Source: Rhizobium sp. Pop5 (GTDB lineage Bacteria; Pseudomonadota; Alphaproteobacteria; Rhizobiales; Rhizobiaceae). Taken from it: a stretch of 64,000 nt of DNA. Both the position numbers and the translations under genes were made by a program. This document shows, piece after piece, positions 54,334-61,969 of this stretch. A model generated the notes under the pieces. It had not been told where the DNA came from. It worked only from the letters and a program-made list of their open reading frames with translations, and did not search any database. The stretch covers positions 310,001 to 374,000 of the forward strand of contig NZ_CP099400.1 of the NCBI RefSeq assembly GCF_024721175.1, read 5' to 3'. Positions within the stretch are counted from its first letter, which is position 1, and the number at the start of each line of letters is the position of its first letter.

Positions 54334-55955
54334 AGCTTGGCTCCGGCGGAGGTATAGAGAACCGTAAATCCGACGCGCGCCTCTTCGGGCAGGAGTTCGC
54401 CGAGGCGTTTGGCGATATTGCCGGCGGTGCGGCGCCTGTCGTTCTGCTTGAGGAATTCTATGAGATCAGGCATCGGCGTTGCAGAGGTGACGGCAACGAG
54501 CAGGTCCGTGCCGAAGGGGGCTACGACGGAAAGATCGAGATCGAAGCTCGCCGACATCTCTGCATCGACCTCTCTCTCGCCGGGATAGAGGAACTGCACG
54601 GTTCCATCACCGGTGATATCGAAGAGCACGAGCTTGCGGCCTGATAAATCCGAAACCGTGACGCCGACCCGCTCGCCTTCGCGATGAACTGCATCGGAAG
54701 GCGTGACGCGCACGGTCTGCGGGTTTGCCTCTGACAGTCGCTTCAGCGTGTCGAGCGCGGCCATCCGGTCGACGACGAAAGGCATATCACCGGCGCCGAT
54801 GCTGGAGGAGACGACATCGCCACCAGCGATCGCCTCGTGCTTTTCGGGGTCGAAGACGAGTTCGGCATTGGCACCGTCCGTCAGCTTGAACGGCGTGATG
54901 GCCGGATCGATTCCTTGCAGCACCGGATCGGTGCCGAGGGCGGCGATACTGATCGGCGCGCGCGCGGCCGGTGGCGGCGGAACGTTCGATTTCTCCGATC
55001 CCGTTGTGGTGCCTGCACCGTCGTAGTTATAGACGACGGCGTGGTCGAGATCGGTTCCGGGCGGGCTCTCCGTGAAGATGTTCTGCCGCTGGTCGGTGAA
55101 CTGATAGACCGACTGGCGCACATATTCGAAGAGTTCGCGGCGGCTGACGGCACCGTCGCCGTTGCGGTCGGCGGCGCCTTCGAAGGCGCGGGCCGTCGCA
55201 TAACTCAGTGCGCCGCGTTTCTGCGGAATGCCGGGAATTGATATCTCAGGCGATTTGGTGTTCTCGTCGACGGCGGCGAGGAAGGTCAGCCGTCTGTAAT
55301 CGAAGCCGGTGGAGAGCGCATCCGCCGTGGTCGAAATCGGCGCGAGGTCGTCCTCCTCGATCGTATAGGAAGGCGCTTGACGCCAGGTGATGTCAGCACC
55401 GCGCGGATCGACATCCCGAGTCATGCCGCCAGCATGGCAGGTGTCGGCGATGAAGAGGACATCGGCACCCTTGGCCTCCAGCTTGTGGATCAGCACCTTG
55501 AATTCGTCGCCGAAGATGCGCTCGCGCGATCCGGGCAGGCGCGTGTCGAAGCCGGCAAGCACATAGACCTCGTCGCGGCCGCTCGGTTTGGAGCCCCGGA
55601 CGCGCTCCGGTTCGCTTGATCCGTGGCCGGCGATGCCGAGCACGACGAGATCGCCGGAGCCGGCCCTTTCCGTGACGGCCTCGATCGCATGGAAGATACC
55701 TTCGCGGTCGGCCTCGCCGTTTTTCAGGAGCGTCATGTCTTCGACGCCGACCGAGCGCAGCGATAGGGAAAGGTCCTCGGCGTCGGCGACCGCGCCGTGC
55801 AGCGGCGGAACATTGCGATAGAGGTCGATGCCGATCAGGACTGCCCTGACCGTGCCGCGTTCGGGCGCCTCGATCGTTCTTGCCAGGCTGTCGGTGGCCG
55901 TCATCGCCAAGAGGGCGAGTGCTGCGGCCATGGAAACGGATGCGGACATGGCCAA
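54330..55955 (-). CDS. Exported caspase-like protease with an EF-hand loop and DUF4384
   Basis: The 541-residue protein has an N-terminal signal-like helix, a caspase/C14 domain (about 35-330) with H111 in GIAGHGSS and C173 in ADTCHAGG, so the dyad is intact, and within it a canonical EF-hand loop D263-R-N-G-D-G-A-V-S-R-R-E274. Calcium control, as in many metacaspases, is plausible. A DUF4384-like domain ends the protein (about 420-540). It overlaps the trypsin-caspase gene by four bases and follows the OmpA-like gene by 16. Confidence 0.85.
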   Translation of the reverse strand: MAMSASVSMAAALALLAMTATDSLARTIEAPERGTVRAVLIGIDLYRNVPPLHGAVADAEDLSLSLRSVGVEDMTLLKNGEADREGIFHAIEAVTERAGSGDLVVLGIAGHGSSEPERVRGSKPSGRDEVYVLAGFDTRLPGSRERIFGDEFKVLIHKLEAKGADVLFIADTCHAGGMTRDVDPRGADITWRQAPSYTIEEDDLAPISTTADALSTGFDYRRLTFLAAVDENTKSPEISIPGIPQKRGALSYATARAFEGAADRNGDGAVSRRELFEYVRQSVYQFTDQRQNIFTESPPGTDLDHAVVYNYDGAGTTTGSEKSNVPPPPAARAPISIAALGTDPVLQGIDPAITPFKLTDGANAELVFDPEKHEAIAGGDVVSSSIGAGDMPFVVDRMAALDTLKRLSEANPQTVRVTPSDAVHREGERVGVTVSDLSGRKLVLFDITGDGTVQFLYPGEREVDAEMSASFDLDLSVVAPFGTDLLVAVTSATPMPDLIEFLKQNDRRRTAGNIAKRLGELLPEEARVGFTVLYTSAGAKL

Positions 55956-55971
55956 ACCTCCCCTCGCCCGG

Positions 55972-57912
55972 CTATTCGCGCCGCCATTCGACGCGGCGGT
56001 TCAGCGCGTCGATATCGTCTTCGGTAAGGTTCGCCGTCGCCGTGACGTCGACCGGCTCGGAGGCTCCGCGGCCTTCGGCGTCAATTGTCGCATCGATGCC
56101 TTTGCTCTTCAGGAAATCGGCGACGGCCTTGGCGCGGCGCTCGGAGAGCTTCTGGTTATAATCGTCGCCGCCTCGCCGGTCAGTATGGCCGATCAGGATA
56201 ACACGGCCGGGCTTCTGCTCCTTCAGCGCTTCCAGCAATTCCTGCGCCGCCTCCGTGCCGATCGAGGTAAAGGTCGACTTGTCGAAATCGAAGGTGATCG
56301 GAACCGGGATCGAGACCGGCACGATGCCGCGGACGTTTTCCGAATAGATGCCGCCAAGCACGCCGCTGCGGTGATCCTTCTCGGCTGGCACGAAGCTACC
56401 TTGCGGGTTGTCGCTCGTCGGATTGGCGGCAAGGATGCGGGCCTGGGCGGCGCGCTGGATGAGATCGGAGATCGTCTCGGCCGGCGGCGCTTTCGGCGTG
56501 CGGGTCTCGTTCTTGATGATCTCGATCGCTTGCTGGTAATCGGCGGCGGCATCGGCGAAGCGGCGGCCGGAGAAATAGATCTCGCCGAGTGTGGCGGAGG
56601 CCTGCCAGAGCACTTGCGGGCTGTCGGCAGCGACGAGCAGCGGCTCGTAATCGGCGACCGGCTTGTCGGCGGCCATCATTTCCTGGGCTGCGGCGAGCCG
56701 GAGTGCAGCGACGCGGCGTTGGGCATTGATCTGGAATTGCCCGCAATCGGCGCTGACGGCGATTGCATCGGCCTCCGTCGCGGCAGCGTTGATATCCTTT
56801 GCGGCGACGGCGGTGTTCAGCTTGTCGAGAAGGGCGTTGCAGGCGGGCGTATCGGCATTCGCCATCTCGATCTCTTCGCCTTGGCCGGCAGCCTCCGGCT
56901 CGGCCGAGCGGCCGAGGTTTATCTGCGGCATCTTGATGCCGAAGCCGCCGGGCAACTTGAATTGCGGCATCTTGATCTGCGGCATCGGCAGTTTCGGCAT
57001 CTTCATCTGTGAAGACTGCGACGACTGGTACGATTGCGACGACTGCATGGGCCGGTTGGACGTGCTGCCGGTGGCGGGGCCGATCAGCTCCAGCTCATCG
57101 GCGGAAAGCTCCTGGCCGGGCGCCAGATTGGTGACGATCTTGTATTTCTTCGGCGGCTGCGACGTGGCCTGTTCGACAGGCTGGGGAGCAGGCTTCTTCG
57201 GCTTTTCGATCGCCGGTTCCGGCTTCTTGGCGACTTCCTGTTTCACGACAGGCTTCGGCTTCGCAGCAGCCGGAGGTTTCGGCGGCTCAACGGGCGGCTT
57301 TGCAGCCTGTTCGACCGGCGCGGGCTTTGCCGCGGGGGCGGCTGCGACGGGCGGGGCGGCGGGCATGCTATCGACCGTCGTCAGCATCAGCGTCTTGCTG
57401 CTGATCTTCGTGCCGAGGCTGCGGGCTTCTTCGAGGCTGCGGGAAACGGCGTCCATTCCGCCGTCGATCGAGCGGAACATGCCGCTGCCGCTGCCGCCGA
57501 GATCGGCAAAAATGGTCAGCGGCTTGGAGGAATAGAAGACCTTGATCTGTTCCTGGCCGACCGGGCCGGAAACCTGCAGTCTGGCGCCGCTCGCCGGATC
57601 CGGCACCTGCACGCGCTTGCCGGCGCTAACGAGAGCGTCGGTCTGATATTTGTTCGGGAAAAGCTTCACGACGGAGCCGTTCGGCGAGACGTTCAGCACC
57701 GTCACATAGGAATTCTCAGTCGACTGGATGAAGAGGCCGACGACTTCGCCGATGGCGTATTTCGCCTCAGCGCGATCGAAGGTAATGCTGACGGGTCCGG
57801 CCTGGGCGGGCGCTTCGGTCAAGGTGCGTTCGTTCTGCGCCTCGACGGCGGGAGCCATCGGGAAAAGCGAAAGAAATGTGGCTGCGGCTAGGATGGCTTT
57901 GCGGGTCAGCAT
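55972..57912 (-). CDS. DUF4384/OmpA-like exported protein
   Basis: The 646-residue protein from the ATG at 57912 (GGGAGG upstream) has a signal peptide, an N-terminal DUF4384-like domain (about 30-170), a Lys/Pro/Ala-rich middle, a Met/Gln/Ser/Pro-rich stretch, a helical part, and a C-terminal OmpA domain (about 530-646, ITFDFDKSTF, IGHTDRRGGDDYNQKLSERRA) that binds peptidoglycan. It heads the protease operon and could anchor the DUF4384-bearing caspases at the cell wall. Confidence 0.82.
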   Translation of the reverse strand: MLTRKAILAAATFLSLFPMAPAVEAQNERTLTEAPAQAGPVSITFDRAEAKYAIGEVVGLFIQSTENSYVTVLNVSPNGSVVKLFPNKYQTDALVSAGKRVQVPDPASGARLQVSGPVGQEQIKVFYSSKPLTIFADLGGSGSGMFRSIDGGMDAVSRSLEEARSLGTKISSKTLMLTTVDSMPAAPPVAAAPAAKPAPVEQAAKPPVEPPKPPAAAKPKPVVKQEVAKKPEPAIEKPKKPAPQPVEQATSQPPKKYKIVTNLAPGQELSADELELIGPATGSTSNRPMQSSQSYQSSQSSQMKMPKLPMPQIKMPQFKLPGGFGIKMPQINLGRSAEPEAAGQGEEIEMANADTPACNALLDKLNTAVAAKDINAAATEADAIAVSADCGQFQINAQRRVAALRLAAAQEMMAADKPVADYEPLLVAADSPQVLWQASATLGEIYFSGRRFADAAADYQQAIEIIKNETRTPKAPPAETISDLIQRAAQARILAANPTSDNPQGSFVPAEKDHRSGVLGGIYSENVRGIVPVSIPVPITFDFDKSTFTSIGTEAAQELLEALKEQKPGRVILIGHTDRRGGDDYNQKLSERRAKAVADFLKSKGIDATIDAEGRGASEPVDVTATANLTEDDIDALNRRVEWRRE

Positions 57913-58122
57913 TGGAAACCTCCCTCTTCGAACAATCTCACACTGTGCTGAAGATGAGAATAGCACTGACCGGCGAAATTGGGATGGCTGTGCCTGTCTT
58001 GCTTGAGGGAGGGTTACAAATTATTTGGAACCTCGAAGAACCGGTAAGGCGAAGACGTGAGCAAGACTCGCGATCGGTAATATCCGCCGCCTGATATATT
58101 CGGTTCGACTGCCAGGAGAGGG

Positions 58123-58500
58123 TTAGTTCTTGGGCTTCTGGCCGGCCGATTTCAGGATCGAGATCAGGTCGCTCATTCCCTCGGGCGAGGAATTGTAGAG
58201 CCAAAGGATATCCGGATTGTCTGTGGTGAATTCCTTGCCGGGGGCTGAGCCCATGTCGCGGCCGGGCGAGGTCGCATCCGGCAGCTTGCTTTCGCCCGGC
58301 GTCAGTCCCTTGGCCTGTTCGTGTTCGGCAATGATCGCGGCAGCGGCGGCAAACGCCTTTTCGTCATGTTGGCGGAGTGCCGAAAGCGAGGGATTTCGCT
58401 TGGCCAGCGCATCCTCGACTGGCCCGGAATAGGCAAGCTCAGGTAGCTGCAGCGCCAGCAGAAGGCCGATCGACAAGGTTACGAGCCGGAATTTCGTCAT
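58123..58500 (-). CDS. Small exported protein, 125 residues
   Basis: The protein from the ATG at 58500 has a signal peptide (MTKFRLVTLSIGLLLALQL, cut near LAYS) and a mature part of about 98 residues rich in Ala and charged residues. I recognise no family. It lies 210 bases upstream of the OmpA-like gene on the same strand, so it may belong to the same unit. A longer frame reaches 58581 but would bury the signal peptide. Confidence 0.55.
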   Translation of the reverse strand: MTKFRLVTLSIGLLLALQLPELAYSGPVEDALAKRNPSLSALRQHDEKAFAAAAAIIAEHEQAKGLTPGESKLPDATSPGRDMGSAPGKEFTTDNPDILWLYNSSPEGMSDLISILKSAGQKPKN

Positions 58501-58696
58501 CGTCGTCAAATCCGTTATCAACCCGATGCGCCGCGCTATGGCTGGCAGCACGACAATAGGGAGAGGCCGGAAGGAAGGCAACGGCGCTCAGTGCCAATCG
58601 ATTGGGAGGGTTGAAATCGACTGGCAGCGGCGCTTTGGCTCTTTGTTTTATGTATGTCGTTGACCTCGCACTGCTGCAATTTCGGGGCGGCATACA

Positions 58697-59287
58697 TCAG
58701 AGGATCTTCAATTCCTGCAGGCCGAGGCGGAGATTGCGCAGCATTTCCCCGAAGATTTCCTCGATCTTGCCAGTCGACCAGACGACCATGGTGCCGTAGG
58801 GCGAGCGGGTGCGCTGCATGAAGCCCGCCGTCTCGAAATCGATCAGCGTCTTGCGACAGGTCTCGCTCGACATCACCGCGACAAGGAAACGGGCGAGATT
58901 GGACTGGTCGATCGCGCCTGATTTATCGGCCCAGTTCTGGATCAGCCGCGGCTTGGTGTCGGCGGTGAACATCGAGGCCAGCGCGCGGTCCTGTGAAAGT
59001 CCGAGGCGCTGGAGCTTGGCGGGATCGCGGGTGAGCGAGACCACGTAATCATTATGCAGGTCGGCGAAGCGTTCGATATCTTCCGCCGTGCTGATGCCAA
59101 AGACCTTCATCGAATAAAGGAACTCTGCCATCAGATAGGTCGGCTCAGAACGCAGCTGCGCCAGATGCTTTTCATCCTTGCTGGCCGAGGCCGCGCAGAC
59201 GCGATCGGAGAAGCCTATCCGCGCCGCGCGGACCTGCTCCAGCAGGCTTACGTCGAGCGCCAGTTCGTCACCGTTCCATTCCAGCAT
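58697..59287 (-). CDS. Hypothetical protein, possible winged-helix regulator
   Basis: The 196-residue protein from the ATG at 59287 (AGGGA upstream; another ATG lies two codons earlier) has no signal peptide. Its C-terminal part (RKTLIDFETAGFMQRTRSPYGTMVV) resembles a winged-helix pattern of helix, turn and beta wing, but I cannot name a family. It is divergent from the NlpC/P60-like gene and upstream of the protease operon, a fitting place for a local regulator. Confidence 0.5.
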   Translation of the reverse strand: MLEWNGDELALDVSLLEQVRAARIGFSDRVCAASASKDEKHLAQLRSEPTYLMAEFLYSMKVFGISTAEDIERFADLHNDYVVSLTRDPAKLQRLGLSQDRALASMFTADTKPRLIQNWADKSGAIDQSNLARFLVAVMSSETCRKTLIDFETAGFMQRTRSPYGTMVVWSTGKIEEIFGEMLRNLRLGLQELKIL

Positions 59288-59436
59288 AAGCATTCCCTGC
59301 CAGCAAATCTTCGAGACGATGATCTTGTACTATCGCAGAGGCAGATCTCCAAATCGTTTGGAAAGCAACGGCTTGCTGGCGAGGCGCATCTAGCCTACCA
59401 TTTTAAAGACTTGGCAGCCTTTTTGAGGTCGAGGCA

Positions 59437-61041
59437 ATGCGTAGTTTGGGGTCGCATATTCTGTTTGCCGCGGCACTTGCGGTCGCCTCGCCAGGTTTTG
59501 CCAAAGACACCGTGATGATCGAGCTTCGCAGTGGCGACGGCGGCCGTTCTGTCGGCATCGTTTCCTCGAGCGAGGAAGTGGAGGCATCGGGGCCTGCGGC
59601 GATCACTGTCGGCGATGACGGTACCATCTACATCCTCGACCAGAACAACGGCCGCGTGCTCGCCGTCGATGCCGAACGCTCGCAGGCCGATCCCGAAATT
59701 CTGCCGCTGCCGGAAAACGCGGCGCCGGAGGATCTCGCCGTCGTCCATAACGAACTCTACCTCTGGTCGGATGGCGTCGTGCCGCTCGAGCGCTCCACCG
59801 ATGCCGACGGCCGGTCGCAGACGTTGCGCGCCGTCGACGGCGGCGATGCCGACGATTACACCCGCTCCGTCTTCGCCTCCATGGGCTCGGTGCCGCCAGG
59901 TCCCTTGAACAGCATCATCGATGAGATCGGCCGCAGTACCAGCCGGCCGGAAGCCCGCCCACCGATCGTCCAATACGTGCCGAGCCGCGGGCTCGGCGAT
60001 ATCGTCGCGGAGGTCTCGGCGGCAAACGACAAGGCGGAAATCCTGCTGCGGCGCAGCAGCTCGGAAGAGAATTTCCTGTCGCTGTCGCTGACATCGGAAG
60101 GGCGGATCGGGACCGTCGAACTTCTCGATATCGACACGACAGGCAGGCCCTACGCGCTGGTCGAGCTCGTGCCCGCCGACCAGCCTGATCGCACCGGGAT
60201 GCTGGTGGTTCGCTTCACGCCGAACGGGGCGATGGACCGTGTCTACGACCTGCCGATCGATGCCGGCACGGTGTTCTCGAGGCGTTTCGTCGCGATCGGT
60301 CCGCGCGGCGACGTGCTCTATTTAAGATCACAGGAGAGCCGGGCGCAGGTGCTGAAACTCGACGGCAGGGAGCCCGGCCGCAAGCTCGCCGTCGCCAAGC
60401 CTGCCAAGCCGTTGAACACAGGCAAGCCAGGCAAGACGCCGAAGGTCGCGATCGTACCGAAATCGCGCAGCGACGTCATCGAGCGGGCGATCGGCTTCGA
60501 AACGCTGAACTGGCTTGTGACGCCGACCGCCTATGGCGGCGATCCCGGGCCGGGCTGCGCCAACATGAACCGGTTGCGCCGGCCGATCTACCTGATCGGC
60601 AAACGCGGGCAGACGGTGAAGGGTGTTCCCTACTGCTGGGGCTGCAAGACGCCGCTGGAGGATTTCGTCGAGGGTGTGGAGAAAGGCCAGACCGCAGGCA
60701 ATGTCTGCACCAAGAGCTTGCCGCAATCCAATATCCTCGGCGTCGACTGCTCCGGGTTCGTCAGCGATGCCTGGGGCCTGAAGATGCACGTATCGACCCG
60801 CGCCATTCCGGGCATCGCCAAGCGACTCTCCGACCCCTGGTCGATGCAGCCGGGCGACGCTCTGAACAAGCCGGGCTCGCACGTGCTCCTGTTCATGCGC
60901 TTCACCGACGACCGCAAAGTGGAGGTGATGGAAGCCTCGCCCAACGCCTGCAAAGGCCGCGTCTGCCGCAATACCTACTCGCTCGGCAGCCTGTTGATGC
61001 GCGGATACCAGCCGGTGCGTTTCAAGGGGCTGGATGGCTGA
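59437..61041 (+). CDS. Exported protein with beta-propeller-like part and NlpC/P60-like domain
   Basis: The 534-residue protein has a signal peptide (about 1-22, cut after GFA), repeats that look like a beta-propeller (GDDGTIYILDQNNGRVLAVD and similar, about 40-310), a Lys/Pro-rich linker, and a C-terminal domain with GVDCSGFVSDAWGL and GSHVLLFMRF, the Cys and His positions of NlpC/P60 peptidases. It could cut cell-wall peptides, or act as another thiol hydrolase. It is the only plus-strand gene of the cluster. Confidence 0.75.
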   Translation: MRSLGSHILFAAALAVASPGFAKDTVMIELRSGDGGRSVGIVSSSEEVEASGPAAITVGDDGTIYILDQNNGRVLAVDAERSQADPEILPLPENAAPEDLAVVHNELYLWSDGVVPLERSTDADGRSQTLRAVDGGDADDYTRSVFASMGSVPPGPLNSIIDEIGRSTSRPEARPPIVQYVPSRGLGDIVAEVSAANDKAEILLRRSSSEENFLSLSLTSEGRIGTVELLDIDTTGRPYALVELVPADQPDRTGMLVVRFTPNGAMDRVYDLPIDAGTVFSRRFVAIGPRGDVLYLRSQESRAQVLKLDGREPGRKLAVAKPAKPLNTGKPGKTPKVAIVPKSRSDVIERAIGFETLNWLVTPTAYGGDPGPGCANMNRLRRPIYLIGKRGQTVKGVPYCWGCKTPLEDFVEGVEKGQTAGNVCTKSLPQSNILGVDCSGFVSDAWGLKMHVSTRAIPGIAKRLSDPWSMQPGDALNKPGSHVLLFMRFTDDRKVEVMEASPNACKGRVCRNTYSLGSLLMRGYQPVRFKGLDG

Positions 61042-61285
61042 AGAGGATCGTCTCACGCCCGATTGGGAATGTTCTTCGAAATATGGGCTGGATATTTGAA
61101 GAGGTGTAAGGCGCTATCGTGATAGGCGAGCTTAGAAGTGGCCACTGTTGACAGATGACGTACATTGCTCCACCGGCAGCACTCTGAGCGATACGCCGCC
61201 TCGATGGTAAGCGCTGCCCATACGCAAGCTCAAACATCTTGAGGTCGCGTACAGAAACCTCCCCATCACGATGCCCATTGAAGCG

Positions 61286-61945
61286 TTAAATCGCCGAAAC
61301 GACGGATCGAGCTTGTGCGGACCCCGAGGCCAGGGCGAGCGCAACGGCCGCCGACACTGCTTCTGCGGTGGTCAGTGAGACCTCCGCGCTGAGAGAAGTC
61401 ATGTCGATATCCAACTTGCCGTAGTCCACCATATAATAACCTGATCGAGTTTCGATAACGGCATCAGGCCTGATCGAAAGGAGATCCTGTGCCATTGTCC
61501 CAACGAAAACAGGCCCTCCCCAGACGTAACGGAAGGAGTAGATTGGAATGCCAGTCGGCGATATGCCGAGACGACGAATATGAGTTTTGAGGCGGCGATC
61601 AGACCAACCCGGATCGCTGGAAGGCCCGCCAGTATCTCCGGAAGAGGAACTACTCGATGAGGAACTGCTGGATGAGGAACCACCGCCCATTCCGGAAGAA
61701 CCGCCGGAGCTCGAAGAGCTACCTGAGCTGGAACCCTTGTCGGAACTGGCGAAAGTCCTCTGATCGCTTCTTGCGACGTTCCCGGCTGATACTCTTGTGA
61801 CGGTCGGCGGATTCTTTCTAACCGGCTCTTTGGTGGCAAATAACGTTTGCGCTCCTGGATCAAAAATACAGCTCTGCAAGATGGCGCCCGAGCCGGCGAT
61901 GAAGGTAGAGCAAAGGAGTACACGGATGGTGATTTTGCTGGTCAT
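61286..61945 (-). CDS. Poly-Ser lipoprotein with S74-like (tail-fiber chaperone) C-terminal domain
   Basis: The 219-residue protein from the ATG at 61945 has a lipoprotein signal (lipobox LQSC), a linker of Ser and Gly with a long Ser run, and a C-terminal part SDRRLKTHIRRLG...VFVGTMAQDLLSIRPDAVI that matches the S74/intramolecular chaperone family found in phage tail fibres and some bacterial surface proteins. The whole gene is less GC-rich than the protease operon. It follows the caspase-Sel1 gene by 24 bases on the same strand. Confidence 0.7.
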   Translation of the reverse strand: MTSKITIRVLLCSTFIAGSGAILQSCIFDPGAQTLFATKEPVRKNPPTVTRVSAGNVARSDQRTFASSDKGSSSGSSSSSGGSSGMGGGSSSSSSSSSSSSSGDTGGPSSDPGWSDRRLKTHIRRLGISPTGIPIYSFRYVWGGPVFVGTMAQDLLSIRPDAVIETRSGYYMVDYGKLDIDMTSLSAEVSLTTAEAVSAAVALALASGSAQARSVVSAI

Positions 61946-61969
61946 ATAGAGCGTCCCCACGATCGCCAG

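Noticed and set aside
52966..54357. A 463-residue plus-strand open frame over the trypsin-caspase gene
   Set aside because: The opposite strand encodes a trypsin with all catalytic motifs; this frame is its shadow.
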